Assembly (NCBI RefSeq): GCF_000002875.2
Contig: NC_009410.2
Span: 696,492 to 760,491, forward strand
Direction of reading: 5' to 3'
DNA length: 64,000 nt
Origin: Leishmania infantum JPCM5
Lineage: Eukaryota; Euglenozoa; Kinetoplastea; Trypanosomatida; Trypanosomatidae
In this document: positions 52,024 to 61,846 of the stretch, piece by piece
How the letters are laid out: every line of letters begins with the position of its first letter
Numbering within the stretch: the first letter of the stretch is position 1
Program-made: the position numbers and the translations under genes
The notes under the pieces: model-generated
The model's input: only the letters and a program-made list of their open reading frames with translations
Database searches by the model: none
What the model was told of the DNA's origin: nothing

Positions 52024-54282
52024 ATGGATGTCGTCCTAAACGATACAATCGAAGGAGACACGCCCACACACGTGCTTACACGTAATCGCAGGTTGCCCAT
52101 GACAGATCTGTCAAACCGGCAGTGGCGGGCGCTGGCGCAGGCTTACCCCTTTTACCTTGCCGGCGAAGTGGGTGTCGGAGGCCCTGCTAATGATGGTTCG
52201 CCGGATCGCCAAGCTGGTGTGACTGAAAGCGAGCTTGTGGCTCCGTCGCTGTCGTCGAGTGAGGAGTTTGTGCAGTACGTCGTGCCACGAGTAGCGAAGG
52301 TCTTTCCCGAGGAGCTGCAGGCCTACGAACGGGCCAACGACTGTGGCGGCCAACCAGCCCATCCCAACGGCGGCAGAGCTTGTCGCGCGTCTCCTCGGTC
52401 CACAGCAGAGGCTGTGGATGCCCTGCTCGTGTACTTGTTTGACTGCACCACTTCGGCGCTCTCGCGAGGCTCGCCAACGAAGCAGCGCAGGCCCTTCGCA
52501 TCCGCATGCTTTGCGCCGCTCATCACGCCCCTCTCACGCCGCGAGCAACAGCTGCTGGGCCTCTACCACCGTAAGCAAGAGCAGTACACCTACGTATTGA
52601 GCACTCAGCAACAACTGCTTGCGGCGTCCCAGCTCGCCGTGCAGGCATTGCAGGGAGTGAGCAGTCCCATCCTGGCATACGCGCAAAGAGGCGCGGGCGC
52701 GTCGCAACGGGTAGCTGAGGAGAGCCTGGCCGCCCCCACCCGTGAGAGCGTTGTTTTTCCTGGCGGCCAAAAGTTATCGGTATGGCCACCGCTGTCGCAC
52801 GCGACGGTCAGCGGCGATGGCAACTCTGCCCGTGCGGTACAAGCCGCGTCCTCATCACGTGCCCCAGCTGCGGGTGGCGCGAACAGCTGTGATGCCAGTC
52901 GTGCCTTTACGAGCGCGCTAGCCAACGTTCCGTACGAGAACCGCCCACGAGAGACACCGGCAGCGGCGTCTTTGTCAGTGGATGGCTCATCCGTAGCCGG
53001 CACTTGGAGAGACTCCCCTTTTCTGCACTCCCGCACCGATACCGCGCCGGTGCCAATCGCCATGAGCCGCTGTGCCGGCTGCCACGAGGTGGGCGGCGAT
53101 CTACTCATCTGCACTCAATGTGAGGAGGTGCGCCACGAAGCCTGCGGCGGGCCGCACCCGCCAGAGCCAGGAATGGCCGGCAAGAGGGTGCCCGCTATGA
53201 ACGTCTGCAAGCGGTGCGCGACCGCGCTGAACTTGTCCAGCAGCTCATCGAGCCTTCGCAGCACCACCTCCTCTAGCGAGCGAGCGGAGCTGGACGAGTA
53301 CTTCAGCTCCGACGACGACGCCAGCAGCCTCTCCGGATTCATCGTGAACACCAGCGATGATGATGAGGCGGATGGTGGCGGCCAGAGCGCTGAGGACGAC
53401 GGTGACAGCAACGTGGACAGAGCCAAGGGCAATGAGAAAGGTGAGAGGCGGCAGAGGAAGCATCAGTCAACGGGCGCGTTGGCACCGCCGCGGAAAGGCC
53501 AGCACGCCAACAAGAACAGGAAGCGGAGGCCTGCAGCAGGCGCCACAGACGCAGCGTCCGATGTGTCGTCGGCGTCTTCAGCCGCCTCGGGGTCATCATC
53601 GCGCATTTGGAGCCGCTCTGCGTCGCTCGACCGCGCCCTCGCAATGGCTGCAAAGACAAAGAGCAAGAGGCACGACTCAGCCAAGAAAGTGCACGCTGGT
53701 GATAACGAAGGTGATGCTGGGGCTTCGGCACCGCGGAATGAGGGTCACGAGGGGCAGCGACGGAAGCGACGCCGCGTGCGCCACGAGGATGAGGAAGGTG
53801 GACGCCGTCAGCACAAGCGGAAGCGCTCTGCTGCTGAGGCCAGCGATACCTCCTCACTGACGTCCAGCACGTCCTCGGGGTCGTCGTCGTTGTCGACGAA
53901 GAAGGTGCGGCTGTTGAAGTCACAGAAAGAGAAGGCGTCTTCGCAACACCAGAGCAGCGCACAGATGCCACTGTCACCGCCGCGACAGGAAGACGCGAGA
54001 CGGGTGTCCACATGTGCGAGTAGGGAGGGCACGAAGCATTCGCCTGTAGACCGCCGCCGAGCAGAGCTGCTGTCGGCTCAGCCGCGTCGTTTGGCGGAGC
54101 TGGAAGATGAGGAAGAGCTCAGCGCGCTCGGCATCGCCTCATCTTCTGCATCCGGGACGCCGCTGCAGCCGCCACCGTCATCGTCGAAGCGGCGCCAAGG
54201 CTGCAGCGCTAACCGAAGTGGTGGCTGCAAACGCCTCAGGAACGTTGCCTCCTCCTCGTCCTCTAGCGACGACGGCAACTGA
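52024..54282 (+). CDS. PHD-finger protein with Ser-rich, basic C-terminus
   Basis: 752 aa. One PHD zinc finger lies at residues 350-398 with full ligand spacing C-x2-C-x9-C-x2-C-x4-H-x2-C-x20-C-x2-C (CAGCHEVGGDLLICTQC, HEAC, CKRC). PHD fingers usually read histone H3 tails, so a chromatin role in the nucleus is likely. An N-terminal region (about 30-200, SNRQWRALAQAYPFYLAGE, SEEFVQYVVPRVAKVFPEE) looks helical and may be a further small domain. After the finger come alternating acidic (SSDDDASSLSG, NTSDDDEADGGG) and basic (RRKRRRVRHEDEEG, RRQHKRKRS) low-complexity stretches and poly-Ser runs, giving several possible nuclear localisation signals. The start is uncertain: ATG 52024 is first in frame, but an AG at 52091-52092 could favour ATG 52099 (727 aa, MTDLSNRQW). 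Target and partners are unknown. Confidence 0.75.
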   Translation: MDVVLNDTIEGDTPTHVLTRNRRLPMTDLSNRQWRALAQAYPFYLAGEVGVGGPANDGSPDRQAGVTESELVAPSLSSSEEFVQYVVPRVAKVFPEELQAYERANDCGGQPAHPNGGRACRASPRSTAEAVDALLVYLFDCTTSALSRGSPTKQRRPFASACFAPLITPLSRREQQLLGLYHRKQEQYTYVLSTQQQLLAASQLAVQALQGVSSPILAYAQRGAGASQRVAEESLAAPTRESVVFPGGQKLSVWPPLSHATVSGDGNSARAVQAASSSRAPAAGGANSCDASRAFTSALANVPYENRPRETPAAASLSVDGSSVAGTWRDSPFLHSRTDTAPVPIAMSRCAGCHEVGGDLLICTQCEEVRHEACGGPHPPEPGMAGKRVPAMNVCKRCATALNLSSSSSSLRSTTSSSERAELDEYFSSDDDASSLSGFIVNTSDDDEADGGGQSAEDDGDSNVDRAKGNEKGERRQRKHQSTGALAPPRKGQHANKNRKRRPAAGATDAASDVSSASSAASGSSSRIWSRSASLDRALAMAAKTKSKRHDSAKKVHAGDNEGDAGASAPRNEGHEGQRRKRRRVRHEDEEGGRRQHKRKRSAAEASDTSSLTSSTSSGSSSLSTKKVRLLKSQKEKASSQHQSSAQMPLSPPRQEDARRVSTCASREGTKHSPVDRRRAELLSAQPRRLAELEDEEELSALGIASSSASGTPLQPPPSSSKRRQGCSANRSGGCKRLRNVASSSSSSDDGN

Positions 54283-55122
54283 GGAGTGGTTGATGCTGGC
54301 AGAGTTTGACAGAGCTAGTTGCCAGTTCCCCCACGGAGCTGGCAACCAGCCTCGCTTGCCCAACACGCGCGCCCGACCCTCTTTGCGTGCAACACGAAGC
54401 GAAGTTACAGAACTGTTCGTTCGGTTTTGTCTCGACGAGTGCCGTGCGCTCACACGGGTTGTGCGGCAAACCATGGTGTGTGTGTGTGTGTGTGGGTGGG
54501 TGGGGTGGGCTGCAAGTGTCTGCCGCTGCGACCCCCTTTGGTGGATACGCGCCTCCCACGGTATCGGCCATCCAACACACTGTCAATTAATCGCCTAAGC
54601 GCACACGGAGAGCCATCCAGCACCATCTTACATGAACAGGGGAGCATGTCTAGAGTCAGCACCGAAGGGGGTGCCTCAGAGGCGAAACGGAGATGGCGCA
54701 TGCGTTGCGGATACGCTCGCGCCGCTCTCGTGTCCTTGACGGCCTGCCCCAGGTGACAGCAGCCCACCGCGTCTGCAGAATGAGCTTAAGCGCACATGAA
54801 AATGGCACTCTTCTATGCAACCTTCCCCTTCATTGTGCTACATCCCCCCGACCCACCCACCCATCACAAGCCTGCGCACGGATCTCCTTTCCTCTTCACT
54901 TACAGAGCACGCGGTATCAAACCCGCAGCCAACCCTATTCGCCTCTCCCGTGCCCCGGTGTGGACGTGCGCGCCAACGGCATCTCTTTTTTTGTTCGTGC
55001 GGAAACCGCGAACACTTCCACTTACGCAGCGACGCAACCCTCCGCCACGGCCACTCGCAGTCTTCCTCCCCAGCCCCCCTACCTGCCATCACATCCCTGC
55101 CCTCTTTTCAGGTCTTGGCAGG
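54283..55122. other. intergenic region
   Basis: No gene is supported. It contains a TG/GGTG run at about 54,478-54,510 and a C-rich pyrimidine stretch leading into the next acceptor. Confidence 0.65.
55095..55111 (+). promoter_or_regulatory. predicted spliced-leader acceptor for the 94-aa basic protein
   Basis: CCCTGCCCTCTTTTCAG with AG at 55110-55111, only 11 nt before the ATG at 55123. It excludes the long in-frame extension upstream. Confidence 0.6.
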
Positions 55123-55407
55123 ATGGGGCGTAGCAACAATCAGCGTCGCAGAACTGCCAAGGCACGAGGAAAGCCGTTCATTCCAAAGACGGTGAAGAGC
55201 AAGGTGCGCAATCAGAACCGCCGTATGAAGATTATGGCGGCCAAGAAGGACCCACGGCTGCACAAGAAGCTTTCCTACGACAAGGTCCACACGAAGTCGG
55301 GAAAGATCACGCAGCGCAAGTTCCAGTCCGGTGGCTACAACCACAGCGGCAAGTTCGGCAAGGCGGCTGGAGCGAAGCGGAACGCCGCGAAGGGGAAGAT
55401 AAAGTAG
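55123..55407 (+). CDS. small very basic protein (possible RNA- or ribosome-associated)
   Basis: 94 aa, not confidently recognised. It is dominated by Lys, Arg, Asn and Gly with few acidic residues: RRRTAKARGKPFIPKTVKSK near the start, NQNRRMKIMAAKKDPRLHKK in the middle, and a Gly/Lys/Ala-rich end (KFGKAAGAKRNAAKGKIK). Such composition fits a nucleolar, ribosomal or ribosome-biogenesis factor, but no family motif was identified. The frame is open well upstream, yet the acceptor at 55110-55111 and the abrupt change in composition at the ATG support this start. Codon use (many AAG, CGC and GGC) is typical of a real, well-expressed trypanosomatid gene. Confidence 0.7.
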   Translation: MGRSNNQRRRTAKARGKPFIPKTVKSKVRNQNRRMKIMAAKKDPRLHKKLSYDKVHTKSGKITQRKFQSGGYNHSGKFGKAAGAKRNAAKGKIK

Positions 55408-56234
55408 TTTGAGCGCTTCGGAGTAGCGAAGCGCTGAAGCTTGTGTGCGCGGGGGTTTTGTGCCATGGTGAGTTGGCGCTGCGTCTTGTACGGGGCCGAT
55501 CTCTCTCTCTCCGCCTGCTCGTGCTCGCTTCTTTTGCTGCCGCGTGAGTGACGTCGCTGGCGACAACCACCAGCTTATGATCTATGGGCCCGATGGACGA
55601 CGCTGAGCATAGGTAGAGAGAGAGAGGCGGCAACAAGCTACAGCGCTTGTGTGGATAGGTGTGTATCACTTGTAACACTATACTGTCAAGACAAAAGACG
55701 AGAAGCAACGCGTACCTCCCCAAACGAAAAAAAAAGTGTGCGGGATGGAAGTTGAAGGCAGGGACAGGGCAGCCCGATAAAGAGCGTAAGAGAGCGAGAG
55801 AGAGAGAGGATGGAGACAAAGGGTGGGAAGGGAGAGGAGGAGCACACACCCACACCCGCAGAGGCACAGCGCAGAGGTCGCTGCTGAATCGCTGACGGAA
55901 GGATCAAAGCCACGGGAAAACACCAAAACAGCTCTCTTTCTCTCACCATACCTCTCCCCTGCGGCTGGGATGCGTGCATCGATGGAGCGGCCTGCTTGAC
56001 CCGTGCTGCTCGACAATGAGACTCCCCACCAGCTCTCTCCCTCTCTGACACGTATGCGAAGACGTTCATGACGGCGACGCGCTACAGCGTCTCCATCTTT
56101 CTCTCTCTATCTCGCTTTCTGATGTAATGCTGCGCATGTGTGTCTCTTCCTGCAGACGCAGAGGGAGCGGCCACGCGCCCACCCATCCACCACCTACACA
56201 CACACGCACAAACGCTCTCTGGAGTGAGCTGAGA
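55408..56234. other. intergenic region
   Basis: No gene is supported. Purine-rich (GA)n-like runs at about 55,790-55,810 alternate with T/C tracts. Confidence 0.65.
56141..56155 (+). promoter_or_regulatory. predicted spliced-leader acceptor for the armadillo-like gene
   Basis: TGTCTCTTCCTGCAG, AG at 56154-56155. The in-frame ATG at 56127 lies upstream of it, so the first ATG of the mature mRNA would be 56235. Confidence 0.55.
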
Positions 56235-58502
56235 ATGCTCCGTCGTACGTGGCTGCCACTGATGTCGCTGACGGAGGCGCAGCACTTGGTACTCGACGCG
56301 CAGGGGCAGCAGACCCCAACTCCGCGAGCGCCTCTTCCACAGCTGCTCGCGGCGCTGGCAGAGCACTATCGGGCTGGTTGTGAGACGTTTACCAAAGCTG
56401 CACTGCAGCACGTTGTGCAGCTCGATCAGTCGGACGAGGACACGAGGCACATCGCAGCCGCACGTCTTGTCGCGCCGTTGCCACCGAACTGTCTCCTTAC
56501 AGATGTGAACGGAGCGCCGCCACACACCGCCGCGCCCCCGAAAGCGCCGCCGCACTTGATCACGGAGGTGCTGCGCGCCTACCCACACACACCGGAAGTG
56601 CGCGAGCGGTGCTGCCGTTGCATTGCCAATATGTGCCAGCTCAGCGCCGATGCCTCCACCAGCATTCAGCTCGTCCCTGCGGCCTGCCATAGTGGCACCC
56701 CTGCAACCAGCACACTGCCTCTGGCCGACGCCCTTGTCGAAGAGGGCGCCGTGGAGCTGGTGCTTGGGACTCTGGCCATAGCGGGCCGTCTCAGCTCCAA
56801 GGGCCGCTGCTGGACAGCCATGGCGATGCTCAACCTCACATGCATGTCTCACAACGGCGCCGCCCGGGCCACAGCTGCCGGTGCTGTCGATCGCCTGGCC
56901 GAATTCGTCTTGTTTCTATTGGAGGACGCGCCGCGTGCCTCCGCTGCCTCCACCGCGGCGCCGATCCGCGGACTCGTCGAGGAAGCGACCATCGCCCTCG
57001 ACGCCGCGCTTGGAGCGCTGACTGGCGTTCTAGCGGCCGAGGCGCCAGAGAACGCCAGCAGTATCTCTTTCAACTACGAGAAAGCGAGCTACGTCGCCGT
57101 CGACGCCGTAGTGCGGTCGCTGTTGGCTGCGTCGGCGCTGATGGTTCGGGATGGACGAAACAACGGCGCGTACGACGCCTCGCTCTTGTCACGTCGCTGC
57201 GGCACGGTACATTTCTCAAGTGCGTCTGAAACGCAGCAGACGGCCGTGGCCGTGCTGCTGCCGCTCCTTCACAAGGGCTGGATGGCACTGCAGTCGTTGT
57301 GCAGCTTCCCGGCCAACCTGCCGATGGTCTTCGACGTCATTTACGAGGCGGCAAACGCAAACCAGGAGAGCATGGCGATGGCGAACGAGACGGACGGGGG
57401 TACGGAGGAGGTCTTGCAGGTGACTGGGCAGACGGAGCGGCAGTACGTCGCGGCGCTGTCGTGTCTCGTCGACGCGGCGTTGTTCTTGACAACAGAGCTT
57501 GAGGGGCTGGAGGCGGTCGGCACGGATAAGCTGGCATGCCTGCAGAACGATATCCGGCTCTACGTGATGGACGTCATGCAAGCCATGACAGCGTCGCGGA
57601 AGGATCTGACAAGCAAGGATACCGCCGCTGCTTCAGCAAGTGCCGGGGGCGCCGGTGAGGACGCCGAGGAAGAGGCGCGAGACAGCGCGACGGCTGACAC
57701 TTCCCCTGTGTACCCGACGGCGGCGGCGATGAGCGTGACGGACGTTCTGACGGCTGGTACGGTAAGCAACATGGCACTGGCGTGTGCCGTCCGCCTCCAC
57801 ATCGAGCACCAAGAGCGCCGCAGCCGGAGCGAGCACCAGGATCGCCATAGTACCTGCAGCGCGCACTCGCAGTGTCGTCGCGGCGTCCCTACTCCGTACG
57901 CCGCCCGCGACTTAACGCTGCTCTCTAAGTCGCTTGCGGTATTGGCTAATGCGGCGGAGATTGGCGACGAGGCGGCGACGTCAGCCAACGCGGTTGCGGC
58001 TCTGCAGGCAATCCTGCAGGATGCGGCGGAAGGTGTCATGTCTTTGCCGCCAGCGTACGGGGCTGAGCTGGCGGAGCTCTTCAGACCCACCGAGAACGCA
58101 GAGGACAATGCTGAGGTGCGTGGCGTCTCAGGCATTCACCCTGAGGACCGGCTCTCTTTCCTGCAACAAGCGGCTCTGGTGGGGCAGGTGTATGCAGTGC
58201 TCTGGAGCACGCTGCGCACCGCTCAGGGTGTGGCGACAGTGTCGCAGATGAGTGTGATGCAGACAGCCAAGGGGGTGCAGACGTCGCTGCGGGAGTCGTA
58301 CCTGCCGGCGCTGGCAGCGGCGAGGGAACGATTCGGCGCTCGCCCGGCCGCAGACGCAGGTGATGAGGCAGCGAAGCCGGCGACCGTTTCGTGGGTAGCG
58401 AACACAGCTGAGGAGACGGTAACCCGATTGCTGAAACTGTCGGACGAGCTCATCAGCAACATGCAGAGGCTGTCCGAAAGTACGCAACGCACCCCGGCGT
58501 GA
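56235..58502 (+). CDS. armadillo-like helical repeat protein, function unknown
   Basis: 755 aa. It is almost wholly helical and Ala/Leu-rich, with several armadillo-like units: PEVRERCCRCIANMCQLSAD (about 118-137), a GAVELVLGTL...CWTAMAMLNLTCMSHNGA unit (about 173-213) and the following AGAVDRLAEFVLFLLED. These are the 'G-A-[IV]-x2-L ... A-x2-x-L-x-N-[LM]' pattern of ARM repeats. Later segments (VAVLLPLLHKGWMALQSLCS, KSLAVLANAAEIGDEAATSA, NAVAALQAILQDAAEG) extend it. No catalytic motif, signal peptide or membrane helix is visible, and a low-complexity acidic linker falls at about 460-490. The ATG at 56235 was chosen over 56127 because of the acceptor between them; ATG 56262 is a further option. 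A scaffold role is a guess from the fold. Confidence 0.65.
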   Translation: MLRRTWLPLMSLTEAQHLVLDAQGQQTPTPRAPLPQLLAALAEHYRAGCETFTKAALQHVVQLDQSDEDTRHIAAARLVAPLPPNCLLTDVNGAPPHTAAPPKAPPHLITEVLRAYPHTPEVRERCCRCIANMCQLSADASTSIQLVPAACHSGTPATSTLPLADALVEEGAVELVLGTLAIAGRLSSKGRCWTAMAMLNLTCMSHNGAARATAAGAVDRLAEFVLFLLEDAPRASAASTAAPIRGLVEEATIALDAALGALTGVLAAEAPENASSISFNYEKASYVAVDAVVRSLLAASALMVRDGRNNGAYDASLLSRRCGTVHFSSASETQQTAVAVLLPLLHKGWMALQSLCSFPANLPMVFDVIYEAANANQESMAMANETDGGTEEVLQVTGQTERQYVAALSCLVDAALFLTTELEGLEAVGTDKLACLQNDIRLYVMDVMQAMTASRKDLTSKDTAAASASAGGAGEDAEEEARDSATADTSPVYPTAAAMSVTDVLTAGTVSNMALACAVRLHIEHQERRSRSEHQDRHSTCSAHSQCRRGVPTPYAARDLTLLSKSLAVLANAAEIGDEAATSANAVAALQAILQDAAEGVMSLPPAYGAELAELFRPTENAEDNAEVRGVSGIHPEDRLSFLQQAALVGQVYAVLWSTLRTAQGVATVSQMSVMQTAKGVQTSLRESYLPALAAARERFGARPAADAGDEAAKPATVSWVANTAEETVTRLLKLSDELISNMQRLSESTQRTPA

Positions 58503-59397
58503 GGCGTGCCAGCTGCCGACGCTGCCGTTCTTCCCCCTCCCAAGCTACTGCTGGCGTCTGTCTCGCGCTCTTTCCCTGCGTTGCCGTTTCGCGGCCTTCT
58601 TTTTTGTTGTTTTGATTCGCGTCTTAAGTGCACGCTGGGTGCAGCCATTGTCTCTCTCCCTTCCTAACACCTCTGTGACACACACGCACACGCACACACA
58701 AATACACGCACGAGCGTGCATTGACAAAGACGCAACGGAAGCGCACACAAAACCGAGGGCCGCCAGCAGTGTGCGCCCAACTGCGCTGACACTAACACAC
58801 ATACATACATACTCAGAGGGAGAGAGACACGCGTGCCAGACGTGTATAGGAAAAGGGACGGCGAGGCCGCGGGTTTAGACGACAGCACGATTATAGGCGT
58901 AGCTTTTGGGAGGAGGAAAGATGGGTGGAGTCTGCAGGCCTGCAGGGAGCGTCCGCAGACGGGCATGACGTCTTCCCTCTTCCCTCTCGTGTGCCTGCAT
59001 GTGCGTGTGACTGCGCATATGTGTGTGTGTGTGTGATCCTCTGTGACTACCCCCCTCTCTCTCCTTGACGTTGTGGTTACTTCGCCGCGCACCTCCACCG
59101 TTCCTTCTCCCTTCGGCCAACTACCACCTCACTTCCCCCCTCGTCACGCACGCACATACTAAACATGCCGCCCTTTGATCTGGCTCCGTCCTCAGCGTCG
59201 GCGCACCACTCTCCTTGTTTGGGGCCTTCTCTGTCCTTCCTTTCTGTGCTGCGCTTCTCGCTATTCGCACACGAGGTCTGCTTCTTAAAAGCTTGCGCCG
59301 TATCTGCTCGCCTTTGCCCTTTGCCTGCGCAACAGGGCACCTGCCAGGCAGCCAACGCATACCCACTAACGCATAGCCCGACGTGCACGCGTCCACG
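58503..59397. other. intergenic region
   Basis: No gene is supported. CA/TG-rich runs and pyrimidine tracts are present; several AGs (for example 59194-59195) could serve as acceptors for the next gene. Confidence 0.65.
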
Positions 59398-60504
59398 ATG
59401 GAGGCGCTGAGAGTATGCTTCCAGATTGCGCTCGTTATCGCACCTCATATTGGATACTGCGCGCAGCATGCGGAAATTCACCGCACCCAGTCGATTGAAG
59501 GCTACTCCCCCGTGGTCTCCCTAATCCTGCTGACGAGCAACACACTGCGCATCTACTATTATATTGGCCACCACTTTCTTTTAGCCCTCCTCCTTCAGGC
59601 TATCCTCGGCGTTGCTGTGCACGGGGTACTGCTGTGCAAGGTGCTGGAAGTGCACGTGCAGCAGCTGCTGGACGCCCGGGTCACGGACATATACGACGAG
59701 GACAGCGCCGCCGTTATCGAGACTGCGGCAGCAGGGACTCCAACAGTGGCACCGTCGTCTTCTGCGGCCGGCTCTGGCGGAGCGGCGGAAAAGCAAAACC
59801 AGGCATTCGGCGATAGAGACGACACGGCCCCTTCACCAAATACCGCCGCAGCGCCTGCTGCGGAGTGGCCGGCCTCGTCTAGCGCGGCGCACAACGGGTA
59901 CGAGGGCTCGGGCGACGTGCCGCCATCGCTTGCCCCATCGGCTGGCATCGGGTGTGTGACTTCCAAGTTTCTGCAGGTCCTCTTCCGCATTGAGGACTGT
60001 ATCGAAGCCAGCTTGCTTCGGAACACTCCGCCTCAGTTCGTCTACAACTACGCCATCGCTGCTACCGCTGCGCTGGTGGTGGCGCTGCTCTACTATGTTT
60101 CCATTGGCCGCGTCTGGAAGAACGCGGCCGAGGTGGTAGGGTATGCGGCGCTCGGCATCGAGGCCCTACTCGTGCTCCCGCAGATTCTCCGCAACGCTCG
60201 GCGGCGCAGCACCGAGGGCCTTACCATGCTGCTCATCCTCACGTGGGTGGGCGGTGATGTTATCAAAGTGATTTACTTTATCTATGCAAAACAGGCACTG
60301 CCCTTTATTGTGTGCGGCTGCTTCCAGGTCTTCCTGGACATTGTGGTGGTGGCGCAGCTTGTGTACTACCGCTTGATTGTGAAGCGGGAGAGCGAGGTGC
60401 TCATAGAGGGCGACGACGGCGCTGGTGGGCAATACCGCGACGGTGCCGTGCCCGCGGTGGACCCGCTTGAGTCGCAAAATATGCCCAGTCTAAGGGTTCT
60501 GTAG
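59398..60504 (+). CDS. SLC66A2: PQ-loop repeat membrane protein, SLC66A2 (PQLC1)-like
   Basis: 368 aa. A polytopic membrane protein with two PQ-loop units, most like SLC66A2, an endosomal/Golgi protein linked to phospholipid scrambling and trafficking. Unit 1 is near 14-60 (APHIGYCAQHAEIHRTQ, SIEGYSPVVSLILLTSNTLR). Unit 2 has LPQILRNARRRSTEGLTM with P261-Q262, then LILTWVGGDVIKVIYFIY. The R-[RT]-x-[SQ]-x-[ED]-G core is kept in both. In unit 1 the PQ pair reads A22-Q23, so its proline is lost. The two halves are joined by a low-complexity Ala/Ser/Thr linker (about 100-195), longer than in animal homologues. About seven hydrophobic segments can be seen. The frame is open from 59383 with a GTG only; the first ATG is 59398. 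Substrate is not predictable. Confidence 0.8.
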   Translation: MEALRVCFQIALVIAPHIGYCAQHAEIHRTQSIEGYSPVVSLILLTSNTLRIYYYIGHHFLLALLLQAILGVAVHGVLLCKVLEVHVQQLLDARVTDIYDEDSAAVIETAAAGTPTVAPSSSAAGSGGAAEKQNQAFGDRDDTAPSPNTAAAPAAEWPASSSAAHNGYEGSGDVPPSLAPSAGIGCVTSKFLQVLFRIEDCIEASLLRNTPPQFVYNYAIAATAALVVALLYYVSIGRVWKNAAEVVGYAALGIEALLVLPQILRNARRRSTEGLTMLLILTWVGGDVIKVIYFIYAKQALPFIVCGCFQVFLDIVVVAQLVYYRLIVKRESEVLIEGDDGAGGQYRDGAVPAVDPLESQNMPSLRVL

Positions 60505-61846
60505 GGAGCAGAAGACAAGAACGGAGGAGGTGAGGAGGGTGCGAGGTGGCTCTGTGGCACATGGACATCGAGTGGCACGCTTGCTGAGCGAGCAAGGCAG
60601 CAATCTCTCCCTCCCTCCCTCTCTCTCTCAGCTCTTCGGCGTGCGCAGCGGCGACGATCTCACTCGCGCGTGTCTCTCCTTCACTTTCACTCAGGCACTG
60701 ACTGCGTCACACACACATATACACACCAGCGCATAACTGTGCTGGTGCACGTCTTTCCCGAGGATCGATTTATTCCTTTCGCTTTCCATTTGGTGCGCGT
60801 CTTTGTGGTACGCTGCAGTGCGTGTCCGTCGTTTCCCTGTTCCTTTTTTTTGTTGCTGCCTCATTTGCTCCCCATCCCCCTTCATACACAAACAGACACG
60901 CACTGTGACACGGGCAGACCCAGCCGCAAATACAGTGACACTCCCCTCTGCGTGCTCTGCCAGTTTTGTCGCCCTCTTGCTGACCCCGCATCCCCCCCGG
61001 ACTGCTTCATATATATATATATATATCTATGCCTACGCATGTGTTTTCGCTTGGATACCTTTTGTTTTTCTGGTTCCTTTTCCGCTGCCTCGTCAGCGAC
61101 TGTGTGTGTGCCCCCTCCGCGTCTGTGCCTGTATCTCTCTCCCTCTCTCTGTATTTGCTCTTATTGCTTCTCTGCCTTTTTTTGCTTCCGTTCATTCTGT
61201 TTTTTTTTTTTGTATTTCGTCTATGCGCCACGACTACAAGTCTTTGCGACAACTGCGCGGCATGTGGTGTGGGTACACCTCTGTGCACGCGTGTGGAGGG
61301 CATCAAGGAGGCAGCGAGAGAGGGTTGGGGGCGTGGCCGAGTTGACTTCACGCCTCCCCCTTTGGCTCCTCTCCCCGCGCCGCCTGAGTCTGGAATAATG
61401 GAGCGAGGCAAATGCTGGACCAGTTGCAGGGCTGCTGCGCAGCTGTGCATGCGCGAAGTGCACCTGAGTGCGTATGCATGCATGTTTTGGTGTTTGCCTG
61501 TGCCTCGGCATTCATGCACTCTTTTCTCAGATCACAGCTTGTCTACTTCGCCTGCAGACATGCACCATAGACACGCCCCTGCCCGCACTTCGTGCACAAG
61601 CGTGGTGCCGACGCGCGGGGGTTGAAAACGGCGAACCTCTTGCTTCAGTCTTCCCATTGTCGTCCCTCTCTCTCTTCACTCTCCCGACGTGGGCAACTGT
61701 ACCTTACGCACCGACACACTATCAAAGGCCCCCCTCAAGCATTTTCTATAGGAAAGCAAGAAGAGAGGAGGCTCAGCCCAACGCCACCAAGCCCTTTCTC
61801 ATATTCCTTTGCACCTGTTGTCGACGCCTCCCTCTTTCTGGCCTCG
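60505..61846. other. intergenic region
   Basis: No gene is supported. An (AT)n run lies at about 61,009-61,026, with T-rich tracts near 61,200. A likely acceptor for the last gene is the AG of CTATAG near 61,750. Confidence 0.65.
61009..61026. repeat. (AT)n tract
   Basis: About 18 bp of alternating AT in non-coding sequence, followed by T/C-rich tracts. Confidence 0.9.
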
